Source: Streptomyces sp. NRRL B-24484 (lineage in GTDB: Bacteria > Actinomycetota > Actinomycetes > Streptomycetales > Streptomycetaceae). From it: a DNA stretch of 64,000 nt. The position numbers and the translations under genes are program-made. Positions within the stretch are counted from its first letter, which is position 1. Every line of letters begins with the position of its first letter. The stretch spans positions 1 to 64,000 of the forward strand of contig NZ_JOAI01000048.1 in the NCBI RefSeq assembly GCF_000717715.1. Reading direction: 5' to 3'. Below are positions 44,282 through 53,394 of this stretch, piece after piece. The notes beneath the pieces were generated by a model. That model did no database searches and had not been told where the DNA came from. It saw nothing but the letters and a program-made list of their open reading frames with translations.

Positions 44282-46660
44282 TCAGGGGTCGGTCGGGAGT
44301 TCCTGTTCGGTCCAGATGGTCTTGCCGGCGGCTGTGTAGCGGCTGCCCCAGCGGTCGGTGAGCTGGGCGACGAGGTAGAGGCCGCGGCCACCCTCGTCGG
44401 TGAGGCGGGCGCGGCGCATCCGGGGCTGGGTGCTGCTGCCGTCGGAGACCTCGCAGATGAGGGTGTCGGCGCGGATCAGGCGGACGCCGACCGGCCCGCC
44501 CGCGTAGCGGATGGCGTTGGTGACCAGTTCGCTGAGGACGAGTTCGGTGGTGAAGGCGAGGTCGTCGAGGCCCCACTCGGCGAGCCGGGCGGTGGCGTCG
44601 GCGCGGACCTTGGCGACCGCGGCCGGGTCGGGATCGACCGTCCAGGTGGCGGTGGATTCGGCGGGGACGGCGCGGGTGCGGGCGAGCAGCAGGGTGACGT
44701 CGTCGCGCAGCCGGGTGGGCGGGAGTCCGGCGACGAGTTGCAGGGCGGCCTCGCGCAGCGGCCGGTCCTCCCCGGCGACGGCGGCCAGCCGCCGCTGGAT
44801 CTCGGCCATGCCCTCGTCGATGTCGCCCTCGCCGCGTTCGATCAGGCCGTCGGTGTAGAGGGCCAGGACACTGCCCTCGTCGAGGACGGTCTCGATGGCC
44901 TCGAAGGGCAGGCCCCCGACGCCGAGCGGCGGGCCGGGGGTGACGGGCAGGAAGTGGACGGTGCCGTCGGGGTCGGCGACGGCGGGCGGCGGGTGGCCGG
45001 CGCTGGCGATGGTGCAGGCACGGGTGACCGGGTCGTAGACGGCGTACAGGCAGGTCGCGCCGACGGAGCCGGGGTCGGGCCGGTGCCGTCGGCCGACCGG
45101 GGCGGTGTCCTCGGGTTCGGCGGTCTCGCCCTCCTCGGCGTCGCCGGTGAAGTCGCCCTCGAAGAGCAGTTGGGAGACCAGGTCGTCGAGGTGGACGAGC
45201 AGTTCGTCGGGTTCGAGGTCGAGGTCGGCGAGGGTGCGGACGGCGGTGCGCAGCCGTCCCATGGTGGCGGTGGCCTGCAGTCCGTGCCCGGCGACGTCGC
45301 CGACGACCAGGGCGACCCGGGCGGAGGAGAGCGGGATGACGTCGAACCAGTCGCCGCCGACGCCGCCGGCGCTGTCGGTGGGCAGGTAGACGCTGGCGGT
45401 GGAGACGGCGGCGACGGTGCGGACGGCGGGCGGCAGCAGGCTGCGCTGCAGGCCGACCGCGGCACGGTGCTCGCGGGTGTAGCGGCGGGCGTTGTCGACG
45501 GCGAGGGCGGCGCGGGCGGCGATCTCGGCGAGCAGCAGCCGGTCGCCCTCCTCGTAGCGGTCCTTCCAGCGGTTGCGGCGGCTGGTGACCTGGCCGAGCA
45601 GGATGCCGCGGGCGACCAGCGGGGCGGTGATCTCCCAGTCGTGGGCGGGTTCGGCGGCGGTGGAGCGGTCGGGGGCGCCGTCGGCCCGGACGAGCACGGT
45701 GTCGCCGGTGGCGGGCGCGGACTCGGGCGGACCGGCAACGGCGGTGCGGCGCAGCAGCAGGCGTCCGGTGGGGTCCGGGACGGGTTCGTCGCCGGTGAAG
45801 ACGGCGGCGGCGACGTCGACCACGGCGACGTCGGCGAACTCGGGCACGAGCGCCTTGGCGAGGCCCTCGGCGGTGCCGGTGACGGAGAGCGAGCCGCCGG
45901 CCGCGGCGGTGACGCGGTGCAGCAGCGCGAGGCGCTGGCGGGAGCGGTGCTGTTCGGTGATGTCGGTGAAGAGCACGGTGAGGCCGATGACGACGCCGTC
46001 GGAGTCCTGCAGCCGGAAGGCCGAGATGGCCATCATCCGGCCGCTGCGGGGGTCGACGACGGTACGGGCGAGCCCTTCGGCGAGGACCAGCGGGCGGCCG
46101 GTCTCCAGGACCTCGCGCAGGTGGGCCTCCAGGACGACGGCGTCCGCCGGCTGCAGGAAGTCGGCGAGCTTGAGGCCGCTGAGGGTGGGCGGGACGCCGG
46201 AGTACGGCAGCAGGTGGGTGTTGGTACGGACGATCTGCAGGTCGGTGTCGAAGACGGCGAGGCCGAAGCGGTCCTGGAGGAAGAGCTCGCGGGTGAAGGC
46301 CTGGTCCTGGCGCCAGCGGGCGACGGTGGAGGACTTGGCGCCGAGGACGACCTGCCGGGTGCCGGTCGGGTCGTTGGGGTTGTCGCCGTGCAGGGTGAGG
46401 ACGCGGACGTAGAGGTTGAGCGGGCGGCCGTCGCCGGTGCGGACGGTGACCCGGCCGTCCCAGCCGCCGGGGCCGGACTCCTCGGGGCCGCGCCAGGTGT
46501 CCGGGTCGGCGAGCAGGTCGCGCAGGGCCCGGCCGACCAGGGCGCGGGCGGGCAGGGCGAGGAGCTCCTCGGCGGCGCTGGTGCAGCCGACGATCCTGCC
46601 GCTGCCGTCGACGAGCGCCCCTGCGACGCCGTCGAGGAACGGGAAGCGGCGGTCTTCCAT
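44282..46660 (-). CDS. PAS-PAS-GAF-SpoIIE (PP2C) phosphatase with ATPase/anti-sigma-like kinase domain
   Basis: 792 residues. Two PAS-like domains (about 1-110 and 115-240; VDGSGRIVGCTSAAEELL and FDTDLQIVRTN), GAF-like sensor (about 245-410), a SpoIIE/PP2C core (GGDWFDVIPL, LVVGDVAGHGLQA, LYTDGLIERG, LRDDVTLLL) and a C-terminal GHKL ATPase of anti-sigma type (LVLSELVTNAIRYA, DEGGRGLYLV). Such multi-domain regulators control sigma factors through anti-sigma-antagonists in streptomycetes. Target unknown. Convergent with sdhB; divergent from the chitinase gene. Confidence 0.9.
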   Translation of the reverse strand: MEDRRFPFLDGVAGALVDGSGRIVGCTSAAEELLALPARALVGRALRDLLADPDTWRGPEESGPGGWDGRVTVRTGDGRPLNLYVRVLTLHGDNPNDPTGTRQVVLGAKSSTVARWRQDQAFTRELFLQDRFGLAVFDTDLQIVRTNTHLLPYSGVPPTLSGLKLADFLQPADAVVLEAHLREVLETGRPLVLAEGLARTVVDPRSGRMMAISAFRLQDSDGVVIGLTVLFTDITEQHRSRQRLALLHRVTAAAGGSLSVTGTAEGLAKALVPEFADVAVVDVAAAVFTGDEPVPDPTGRLLLRRTAVAGPPESAPATGDTVLVRADGAPDRSTAAEPAHDWEITAPLVARGILLGQVTSRRNRWKDRYEEGDRLLLAEIAARAALAVDNARRYTREHRAAVGLQRSLLPPAVRTVAAVSTASVYLPTDSAGGVGGDWFDVIPLSSARVALVVGDVAGHGLQATATMGRLRTAVRTLADLDLEPDELLVHLDDLVSQLLFEGDFTGDAEEGETAEPEDTAPVGRRHRPDPGSVGATCLYAVYDPVTRACTIASAGHPPPAVADPDGTVHFLPVTPGPPLGVGGLPFEAIETVLDEGSVLALYTDGLIERGEGDIDEGMAEIQRRLAAVAGEDRPLREAALQLVAGLPPTRLRDDVTLLLARTRAVPAESTATWTVDPDPAAVAKVRADATARLAEWGLDDLAFTTELVLSELVTNAIRYAGGPVGVRLIRADTLICEVSDGSSTQPRMRRARLTDEGGRGLYLVAQLTDRWGSRYTAAGKTIWTEQELPTDP

Positions 46661-46782
46661 CGCGTCTCACCCCGTCCGGTGGGCTCCTCTCTCCCTCATA
46701 CTCCACCGCTCCCCGGGTGTCGGCGCCCCGGGACACGGAGGGTGACCGGAGGTTCTGCCTTCGGGTTCTGTACGCACGGGGG

Positions 46783-46812
46783 TTGACGCGGCTGGTTCAA
46801 CGGGCCTAACTT
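46783..46812 (+). promoter_or_regulatory. vegetative-type promoter of the chitinase operon
   Basis: TTGACG at 46783-46788 and TAACTT at 46807-46812, spaced 18 bp. The predicted start near 46819 lies just upstream of the DasR-like box, leaving a leader of about 275 nt. Confidence 0.55.
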
Positions 46813-46824
46813 CACGTTCTGAAA

Positions 46825-46840
46825 AAGGGTCCAGACCAAT
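46825..46840. promoter_or_regulatory. DasR-responsive element (dre)-like operator
   Basis: AAGGGTCCAGACCAAT agrees at 13 of 16 positions with the DasR consensus ACTGGTCTAGACCAGT and with the direct repeats known in streptomycete chitinase promoters. It sits immediately downstream of the predicted start site, so GlcNAc-responsive repression is expected. Confidence 0.7.
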
Positions 46841-47093
46841 TCGTCGGGGCCTGGCGTGCCGTCCGCCGCACCCGGGACGAACTGGTGACATACCGCCAGT
46901 CGGGAGCCTCGGAAGCACTTTGACGGATCGCCTGGCGATCCGTCTGCACCATCGCAGCGTGCTGCCCGTCGGTCGGTCGACCGCGCCGAACGGGTCGCCG
47001 ACCGCTGCGCCATGTTCACTTCGTGAACGCAAAGGTCCCTGATCCTCACCCCCACCACGCCCCGGCGCACCGCCGGGACAGGAGGAGACAGCC

Positions 47094-48515
47094 TTGATCC
47101 GCACCCTTGCCCGTACCGTCGCGACGGCGGTCGCGCTGCCCGCGACGGCCGCCGCCCTGCTGATCGCCGGAGGTTCGCCGGCGGCCGCCGCGGCCAACCC
47201 CGGCCCGGGCTTCCCGGCCCACTTCGCCGCCCCCTACCTGGAGACCTGGAACTCGCCCTCGGTGATGACCGATGTGCGCAACGCCACCGGCCTCAAGTAC
47301 TTCACGCTCGCCTTCGTGATCAGCAACGGGAGCTGCACCGCCACCTTCAACGGCAACACCGACATAGCCGACGCCTCCTGGCAGAACGCGATCAACGGCC
47401 TCCGCTCGGCCGGCGGCGACGTGATCGCCTCCTTCGGCGGCGCCGCCGGCACCGAGCTCGGCCAGGCCTGCACGAGCGTCTCCGCGCTGCAGGCCCAGTA
47501 CAAGCGGGTCGTCGACACCCTCAACCTGACCCGGATCGACCTCGACATCGAGGGCTCCGCGCTGAACGACACCGCCGCCAACGACCGCCGCAACCAGGCC
47601 CTGGCCGCCCTCCAGCAGCAGTACGCGGCGGCCGGCAAGCGGCTCGCCGTCAACTACACGCTGCCGGTCGGCCCGTCCGGCCTGGAGTCCAACTCGATCA
47701 GCCTGCTGAACAACGCCAGGAGCCGCGGCCTGGACGTCAACATGGTCAACATCATGACCATGGACTACGGCCCGGCCATGGACATGGGGCAGGCCGCGAT
47801 CAACGCCGCGAACGGCCTGCACACCCAGCTCGGCCAGATCTGGACGGGCAAGACCTCCGACCAGCTGTGGGCGATGGAGGGCAACACCCCGATGATCGGG
47901 GTCAACGACACCACCGCCGAGGTCTTCACCACCGGCAACGCCTCGACCCTGGAGTCCTTCGCCGCCTCGCACGGCATCCAGCAGCTCGCCTTCTGGGCGA
48001 TCGGCCGCGACAAGGCCTGCGCCGCCGACGGCACCCTCTCCGACTCGTGCAGCGGCACCCCGCAGTCCGCGTACCAGTTCACCAGGACCTTCAACGCGCT
48101 GACCGGCGGCACCACCCCGCCGCCCACCGGCCGCACCGGCCGGATCACCGGCTACGGCGGCAAGTGCGTGGACGTGGCCGCCGCGAACAGCGCCAACGGC
48201 ACCGCGGTCCAGCTGTACGACTGCAACGGCACCGCCGCGCAGACCTGGACGGTCGGCACCGACGGCACCGTCCGCGCGCTCGGCAAGTGCATGGACGTGA
48301 CCGCCGCCGGCACCGCCAACGGCTCCCAGGTGCAGCTCTACGACTGCAACGGCACCGGGGCCCAGCAGTGGCAGGCCCGCGCCGACAAGACCCTGGTGAA
48401 CCCCGCCTCCGGCCGCTGCCTGGACGCCACCGGGCCCAGCTCCGCCAACGGCACCCGGCTGCAGATCTGGGACTGCTTCGCCGCCGCCAACCAGCAGTGG
48501 ACCCTGCCGGCCTGA
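47094..48515 (+). CDS. GH18 chitinase-like enzyme with C-terminal ricin lectin
   Basis: 473 residues from TTG at 47094 with GGAGGAG upstream. Sec signal peptide 1-33 (ends AAAA). GH18 barrel with SFGGAAG and the acid-base motif RIDLDIEG (E153), VNIMTMDYGP and QLAFWAIGRDK. A Thr/Pro linker at about 340 leads to a three-repeat ricin-type lectin (CVDVAAANSANGTAVQLYDC, CMDVTAAGTANGSQVQLYDC, CLDATGPSSANGT; QTW, QQW, QQW). Degrades chitin or chito-oligosaccharide; under the DasR-like box and probably co-transcribed with the next gene, 32 bp downstream. Confidence 0.9.
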   Translation: MIRTLARTVATAVALPATAAALLIAGGSPAAAAANPGPGFPAHFAAPYLETWNSPSVMTDVRNATGLKYFTLAFVISNGSCTATFNGNTDIADASWQNAINGLRSAGGDVIASFGGAAGTELGQACTSVSALQAQYKRVVDTLNLTRIDLDIEGSALNDTAANDRRNQALAALQQQYAAAGKRLAVNYTLPVGPSGLESNSISLLNNARSRGLDVNMVNIMTMDYGPAMDMGQAAINAANGLHTQLGQIWTGKTSDQLWAMEGNTPMIGVNDTTAEVFTTGNASTLESFAASHGIQQLAFWAIGRDKACAADGTLSDSCSGTPQSAYQFTRTFNALTGGTTPPPTGRTGRITGYGGKCVDVAAANSANGTAVQLYDCNGTAAQTWTVGTDGTVRALGKCMDVTAAGTANGSQVQLYDCNGTGAQQWQARADKTLVNPASGRCLDATGPSSANGTRLQIWDCFAAANQQWTLPA

Positions 48516-48547
48516 TGCCGCGACCCGACCGAACAGGAGCGAACCCC

Positions 48548-50764
48548 ATGCCAGTCCCACCCGTGCACCGGCGGGCGCACGCCCGTCGCCGGGCCCTGCC
48601 GCTGGTCACCGCCGTCGGCCTGATCGCCTCGGCGTCCACCGCGGTGATGCTCGTCCAGGGCCAGGCCGCGCAGGCGGCCGGCCTGCCCACCGGCGCCACC
48701 GCGCTCGTCGCGCAGCACAGCGGCAAGTGCGTGGACGCCGCGGCCGCCGCGACCGCCAACGGCACCGCCGTCCAGCAGTACGGCTGCAACGGCACCGGCG
48801 CCCAGCAGTGGCAGTTCCAGGACGCCGGCGGCGGCTACGTCCGGATCAACGCGCAGAACGACACCAGCAAGGTGCTCGACGTCACCGACGTGTCCACCGC
48901 GGACGGTGCGAAGATCCAGCTCTGGGCGTACGGCGGCGGCCCCAACCAGCAGTGGCAGCCGGTCGCCGAGGCAGGCGGCGGCTACCACTTCGTCAACCGC
49001 AACAGCGGCAAGTGCCTGGACGTGCCGAGCGCCTCCACCGCGGACGCCGTCCAGCTGCAGCAGTGGACCTGCAACGGCACCGCCGCGCAGTCCTTCTCCT
49101 TCGGCAGCGGCAGCCAGAACCCGCCCGGCACGCCCGACTTCGGGCCCAACGTGGCGGTCTTCGACCCGTCGATGCCCGCCTCGACGGTCCAGGCCAAGCT
49201 GAACGCGGTCTTCTCGCAGCAGGAGTCCAACCAGTTCGGCGCCCAGCGCCAGGCCCTGCTGTTCAAGCCCGGCAGCTACAACGTCGACGCCAACGTCGGC
49301 TTCTACACCCAGGTCGCCGGCCTCGGGCTCTCCCCCGACGACGTGACCGTCAACGGCGCCGTGCACGCCGAGGCCGACTGGTTCCAGGGCAACGCCACCC
49401 AGAACTTCTGGCGCTCCGCCGAGAACCTGTCGGTCAACCCGACCGGTGGCACCGACCGCTGGGCCGTCTCGCAGGCCGCGCCGTACCGGCGGATGCACGT
49501 CCGCGGCAACCTGCAGCTGGACGACGGCGGCTGGTCCAGCGGCGGCTTCATCGCCGACTCGAAGATCGACGGCCAGGTGCGCTCCGGCTCCCAGCAGCAG
49601 TGGCTCTCCCGGAACGCCCAGTGGGGCGGCTGGACGGGCTCCAACTGGAACATGGTCTTCGTCGGCGACGTCAACGCCCCGGCGAACTCCTTCCCCAACC
49701 CGCCGTACACCACCGTCGGCCAGACCCCGGTGGTCCGCGAGAAGCCCTTCCTGTACGTGGACGCGGCCGGCGCCTACAAGGTGTTCGTCCCGGCGCTGCG
49801 CAGCAACAGCAGCGGCACCACCTGGGCCGGCGGGGCGCAGCAGGGCGGCTCGCTGCCGATCGACCAGTTCTACATCGTCAAGCCGGGCGCCACCGCCGCC
49901 GACATCAACGCGGCGCTGGGCCAGGGCAAGAACCTGCTGTTCACGCCGGGTGTGTACCACCTCGACCGGGCGATCGACGTGACCCGTGCGGACACCGTGG
50001 TGCTGGGCCTGGGCCTGGCCACCCTCGTCCCGGACAACGGGGTCACCGCGATGACCGTCGCCGACGTGGACGGGGTGAAGGTGGCCGGCCTGCTGATCGA
50101 CGCCGGCACCACCAACTCGGCGGTACTGATGCGGGTCGGCCCGGCCGGGTCCGGCGCCGACCACTCCGCGGACCCGACCTCGCTGCACGACGTGTTCTTC
50201 CGGGTCGGCGGCGCGGGCGTCGGCCGGGCCACCCAGTCGCTGGTGGTGAACAGCAACAACGTGATCGGCGACCACATGTGGATCTGGCGCGCGGACCACG
50301 GCAGCGGCGTCGGCTGGACGAGCAACACCGCCGCCAACGGCCTGACCGTCAACGGCAACAACGTCACCATGTACGGCCTGTTCGTCGAGCACTACCAGCA
50401 GACCCAGGTGGTCTGGAACGGCAACGGCGGCCGGACGTACTTCTTCCAGAACGAGATGCCGTACGACCCGCCGGACCAGTCCGCCTGGACGAACGGCTCG
50501 ACCCGCGGCTACGCGGCGTACAAGGTCGCCGACTCGGTGACCAGCCACGAGGCGTGGGGGCTGGGCAGCTACTGTTACTTCAGCGCCAACCCGTCCGTGG
50601 TGGCCGAGCGCGCCTTCGAGGTGCCGAACCGGTCCGGGGTGCGCTTCCACGACATGGTGACCGTGTCGCTGGGCGGCACCGGCACCATCAACCACGTGAT
50701 CGACTCGGCCGGGGGCCCGTCCAACTCCTCGTCGAACGTGGCGAACCTGGTCGCCTTCCCGTAA
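48548..50764 (+). CDS. secreted ricin-lectin plus beta-helix protein
   Basis: 738 residues from ATG at 48548 with CAGGAG upstream; the longer open frame runs back through the chitinase gene and is spurious. Signal peptide ends QAAQAAG. The first 145 mature residues are a ricin-type beta-trefoil (CVDAAAAATANGTAVQQYGC, CLDVPSASTADAVQLQQW). Then a large repetitive domain (VAVFDPSMPASTVQAKLNAVF, RQALLFKPGSYNVDANVGFY, LTVNGNNVTMYGLFVEHYQQ) typical of right-handed beta-helix glycanases. Homologues are often labelled adenylyl cyclase in databases, which has no support here. Glucanase of GH55 or GH87 type is possible but not shown. Confidence 0.75.
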   Translation: MPVPPVHRRAHARRRALPLVTAVGLIASASTAVMLVQGQAAQAAGLPTGATALVAQHSGKCVDAAAAATANGTAVQQYGCNGTGAQQWQFQDAGGGYVRINAQNDTSKVLDVTDVSTADGAKIQLWAYGGGPNQQWQPVAEAGGGYHFVNRNSGKCLDVPSASTADAVQLQQWTCNGTAAQSFSFGSGSQNPPGTPDFGPNVAVFDPSMPASTVQAKLNAVFSQQESNQFGAQRQALLFKPGSYNVDANVGFYTQVAGLGLSPDDVTVNGAVHAEADWFQGNATQNFWRSAENLSVNPTGGTDRWAVSQAAPYRRMHVRGNLQLDDGGWSSGGFIADSKIDGQVRSGSQQQWLSRNAQWGGWTGSNWNMVFVGDVNAPANSFPNPPYTTVGQTPVVREKPFLYVDAAGAYKVFVPALRSNSSGTTWAGGAQQGGSLPIDQFYIVKPGATAADINAALGQGKNLLFTPGVYHLDRAIDVTRADTVVLGLGLATLVPDNGVTAMTVADVDGVKVAGLLIDAGTTNSAVLMRVGPAGSGADHSADPTSLHDVFFRVGGAGVGRATQSLVVNSNNVIGDHMWIWRADHGSGVGWTSNTAANGLTVNGNNVTMYGLFVEHYQQTQVVWNGNGGRTYFFQNEMPYDPPDQSAWTNGSTRGYAAYKVADSVTSHEAWGLGSYCYFSANPSVVAERAFEVPNRSGVRFHDMVTVSLGGTGTINHVIDSAGGPSNSSSNVANLVAFP

Positions 50765-50774
50765 CCGCACGAAC

Positions 50775-50808
50775 GCTCCCCGGCCGGGTCCGCACCCGGC
50801 CGGGGAGC
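50775..50808. terminator. strong bidirectional hairpin
   Basis: GCTCCCCGGCCGGGT at 50775-50789 pairs with ACCCGGCCGGGGAGC at 50794-50808, 15 bp, loop CCGC, in the 76-bp gap between convergent genes. Confidence 0.8.
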
Positions 50809-50840
50809 CCTGTGTTCTCTCCGTGCCGTGCCCGTACGGC

Positions 50841-51425
50841 TCAGGAGGTGGCGTTCCAGCTGTGCGCCACGTCGATCACCAGCCGGTTGTCCAACTGGAA
50901 GACCCGGAAGGGCAGTCGGGCCCGCACACCGAGGCCGACCTGGCTCTGGCCCTCGAAGCTGCCGCCGAACTTGGCGTCCCTGAAGGTGCGGTAGCCGGTG
51001 AGGTTCACGCCGGGCAGCGACTGGCCGGCCTTCGCCGGGTACACCGGCGCACCGGTCGACGGGTCGTAGGACGGTGCCACGACCACGATCTCCAGGATCG
51101 CGCCGCCGTTCACCGGGATCGTCCGGCCGGAGCCGTCCTGGATCAGCGACGGGACGTACTGGACGTGGTAGCCGACGTGGCCGGCGGTCGTCGTCCCGGG
51201 GATGTCGAGCACCATGCGGTCCCAGCACGGGTGCTGGCCGGTGCGGATGTCGGTCAGCGGGTGCTGCCCGGTGGCGGGGTTCGCAGCCTTCGGCAGGCTG
51301 CCCCAGCCGGTCGGGCAGGTCGTCACCGTCGCCGTGGGTGTGGTCGCGGATGCCGCGGCCGGTACCACCACGGCACCGGTGCCGGCGAGAACGAGTGCCA
51401 TCGGGATCGTGATCCACCGTCGCAT
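50841..51425 (-). CDS. secreted AMIN-like domain protein
   Basis: 194 residues from ATG at 51425, preceded by CGAGGAGG; the track start at 51479 adds 18 unlikely residues. Signal peptide ends AAASAT. The mature part has CPTGWGSLPKAA, HPLTDIRTGQHPCWDRMVLDIPG, HVGYHVQYVPSLIQDGSG, YPAKAGQSLPGVNLTGYRTFRDAKFGG in pieces and ends RVFQLDNRLVIDVAHSW. This is the actinobacterial AMIN-like domain, commonly in cell-envelope proteins of unknown role. Confidence 0.8.
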   Translation of the reverse strand: MRRWITIPMALVLAGTGAVVVPAAASATTPTATVTTCPTGWGSLPKAANPATGQHPLTDIRTGQHPCWDRMVLDIPGTTTAGHVGYHVQYVPSLIQDGSGRTIPVNGGAILEIVVVAPSYDPSTGAPVYPAKAGQSLPGVNLTGYRTFRDAKFGGSFEGQSQVGLGVRARLPFRVFQLDNRLVIDVAHSWNATS

Positions 51426-51547
51426 GATGCGCCTCCTCGGGCCGCGCCTGGATCCCTCACCCGAAGAGACGTGGGCCACGGCCGGGCAGTTGCAGCACCC
51501 GGCCCCGAGTTCCGGGGGCGGGCGGCGCGACCGGCAGAATGGGACGC

Positions 51548-51961
51548 ATGTCGAAGCGCCGCCACCCCCGATTCTCCCCCGCCGACCCCTGCCCGTGCGG
51601 CCTGGGCGGCCCCTACGGCGGCTGCTGCGGACGGCTGCACCGCGGCGAGGCGGCGGCGGGCACCGCGGAGCAGCTGATGCGCTCGCGCTACAGCGCCTTC
51701 GCCGTCCAGGACGGCCCCTACCTGCTGCGCACCTGGCACCCGGACACCAGGCCGCCCCGGATCGGCTTCGACCCGGGGCTGCACTGGACGGGGCTGGAGG
51801 TGCTGGCGACGACGGAGGGCGGGGCGTTCCACACCGCCGGGACGGTGCGGTTCCGGGCGCACTTCACGGACGGCCGCGAGCCGGGGGCCATGGAGGAGCA
51901 CAGCACCTTCGTCCGGCTGGACGGCGCCTGGGTGTACGTGGCGGCGCTGCCGGAGGACTGA
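51548..51961 (+). CDS. YchJ-family protein with N-terminal SEC-C-like motif
   Basis: 137 residues from ATG at 51548 (ATG at 51539 adds three). N-terminal zinc-type motif FSPADPCPCGLGGPYGGCC, then AEQLMRSRYSAFAVQDGPYLLRTW and a SnoaL/NTF2-like beta-rich domain ending STFVRLDGAWVYV. UPF0225/YchJ family; function unknown in bacteria. Confidence 0.87.
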   Translation: MSKRRHPRFSPADPCPCGLGGPYGGCCGRLHRGEAAAGTAEQLMRSRYSAFAVQDGPYLLRTWHPDTRPPRIGFDPGLHWTGLEVLATTEGGAFHTAGTVRFRAHFTDGREPGAMEEHSTFVRLDGAWVYVAALPED

Positions 51962-52012
51962 GCGGCGCTGCCGGGGGACCGACCCCGTCCGGCCCGTCCC
52001 GGACGGGTCGGA

Positions 52013-52459
52013 TCAGTCGTGGAAGGCGGCGACCAGGTCGTCCAGCGGGTCGTCGTCCACGATCAGGACGGTGCGGTCCAGCCCGCTGGTGAAGGCCGAG
52101 GCGGCCGCGACGTGCGCCCGGGCGACCTCCAGAGTCTCGGCCGCCCGCGCCAGCTCCTCGACGACCCGGGCCTGCCGCGCCGCCGGGGTGTCCCCCTCGC
52201 CGTCCGGCAGGGCCACCTTGATCTGTTCCGCCGGGATCGCGGCGAGCCCGGCGGCGGCCTGCGCCAGCGCCTGCGGCAGGTGGAAGAGGATCGCGTGCAG
52301 CGCCGTCACCACGTCGTGCACGCTGGACGGGTCGGGGAAGGCCCCGATCCCAGGGGCCGTCCGGTGGTTCAGGACACGGATCTCCTCGCCCACGGCATTG
52401 GCGATCTCGTACGGGGTCCGGGCCGGGCCCGGTGCGCGGTCAGGGCTCATAGCGGACAT
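52013..52459 (-). CDS. helical hypothetical protein
   Basis: 148 residues from ATG at 52459 with CGGAGGTGAGC upstream. Nearly all-helical sequence (EIANAVGEEIRVLNHRT, HDVVTALHAILFHLPQALAQAAAG, ARVVEELARAAETLEVARAHVAAA) ending LIVDDDPLDDLVAAFHD. No TM, no cysteine and no motif I recognise. It is encoded 84 bp after the DUF6087-like gene on the same strand, a pairing seen in other streptomycete genomes. Confidence 0.7.
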   Translation of the reverse strand: MSAMSPDRAPGPARTPYEIANAVGEEIRVLNHRTAPGIGAFPDPSSVHDVVTALHAILFHLPQALAQAAAGLAAIPAEQIKVALPDGEGDTPAARQARVVEELARAAETLEVARAHVAAASAFTSGLDRTVLIVDDDPLDDLVAAFHD

Positions 52460-52543
52460 GCTCACCTCCGTGCGGTACGGGCACGTACGGCGGGGCCGCA
52501 CCGGGCCCCGACGACCACCCGTTGTGCGTAGCGGCCGGGCGGC

Positions 52544-52858
52544 TCAGTCCGCACGGCGGCCGCGGGGCCCGGGCCGGAACACCGGCAGCCGGCCGGAGAC
52601 CTGGGGGAAGACCGGCGGCCGGCCGTTCCCGACGATCATCTGCTGGGCGGCGGCCCAACTGTCGGCGATCGCCACGGGCTGCCAGGTGCGGCCGTCCCAC
52701 TCGACCACCAGGCGGGGGGCGTCGCGGTGGTCCGGGTGGCCGGGGCGGCCCGCCGGATCACCGATCGGGAAGGCGTCCCGGGTGCCGACCGCGTGCCTCA
52801 GGTCGGCGGGGCGGGCACAGCTGTCGGACAGGGGCTCTCGCTCGTCGGGCACGAACAC
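52544..52858 (-). CDS. DUF6087-like hypothetical protein
   Basis: 104 residues from GTG at 52858 with CGAAAGGA upstream. Contains LRHAVGTRDAFPIGDPAG, APRLVVEWDGRTWQPVAIADSWAAAQQMI; the EWDGxxWQPV...A motif resembles the DUF6087 family of streptomycetes. Function unknown. Probably co-transcribed with the following helical protein. Confidence 0.62.
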   Translation of the reverse strand: MFVPDEREPLSDSCARPADLRHAVGTRDAFPIGDPAGRPGHPDHRDAPRLVVEWDGRTWQPVAIADSWAAAQQMIVGNGRPPVFPQVSGRLPVFRPGPRGRRAD

Positions 52859-53019
52859 CGGGACGTCCTTTCGGGGTCGGGCCGCCCGTGCGGCGGTCCT
52901 CCCGTCAGGCTAACCCGCCGTGCCTGACCGGGCACGTTGTGCAACGGAGGGCCCGGTGCGGCCGGCATCTGCGGCGCCGACGTTTCGGTGCGGGGCGGCC
53001 CGGCGTCTAGGCTCGGGGC

Positions 53020-53394
53020 ATGGCGGAGGACGAGGGCCCGGTACGGGTGGACAGCTGGATCTGGTCGGTCCGGCTGCTGAAGACGCGCTCGATGGCCTCG
53101 GCGGCCTGCCGGGCCGGGCACGTGCGGGTGAACGACGAGCGGGCGAAGCCCGCGCAGACGGTGAAGCCCGGGGACGAGGTCCGGCTGCGGTACGACGGCC
53201 GGGAGCGGGTCGTCGTGGTCGCCAAACCGATCCGCAAGCGGGTCGGCGCCGAGATCGCGGCGCAGTGCTACGTCGACCACTCCCCGCCTCCGCCGCCGCG
53301 CGAGTTCGCCGTGCCGACGGCGCTGCGCGACCGCGGCACGGGCCGCCCCACCAAGCGCGACCGCCGGGAGATCGAGCGACTGCGCGGCTCCTGA
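53020..53394 (+). CDS. S4-domain RNA-binding protein (Hsp15-like)
   Basis: 124 residues. S4 domain at the N-terminus: VRVDSWIWSVRLLKTRSMA, AACRAGHVRVNDERAKP, VKPGDEVRLRYDGRER. Then VAKPIRKRVGAEIAAQCY and a basic tail RPTKRDRREIERLRG. This matches Hsp15/RqcH-pathway-type small S4 proteins that bind stalled 50S subunits. Single gene. Confidence 0.88.
   Translation: MAEDEGPVRVDSWIWSVRLLKTRSMASAACRAGHVRVNDERAKPAQTVKPGDEVRLRYDGRERVVVVAKPIRKRVGAEIAAQCYVDHSPPPPPREFAVPTALRDRGTGRPTKRDRREIERLRGS

Larger units (their letters stand above)
46661..47093. other. 433-bp intergenic region with the chitinase promoter and a structured leader
   Basis: Left part (46661-46782) precedes the phosphatase gene on the other strand. 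A promoter and DasR-like box lie at 46783-46840. After that about 250 bp of leader before the chitinase start hold two perfect hairpins, ACGGATCGC/GCGATCCGT with a CTG loop at 46923-46943 and GTTCAC-TTC-GTGAAC at 47014-47028. No coding sequence is evident; the short minus-strand frame seen there has no RBS or family match. Confidence 0.55.

Noticed and set aside
46696..47070. 124-residue minus-strand ORF upstream of the chitinase
   Set aside because: It lies antisense to the chitinase promoter and leader, has no RBS and matches no family.
48548..50764. Adenylyl cyclase function for the lectin-beta-helix protein
   Set aside because: No cyclase catalytic domain is visible. The database label appears to be a propagated misannotation; the domain order is that of a secreted glycanase.
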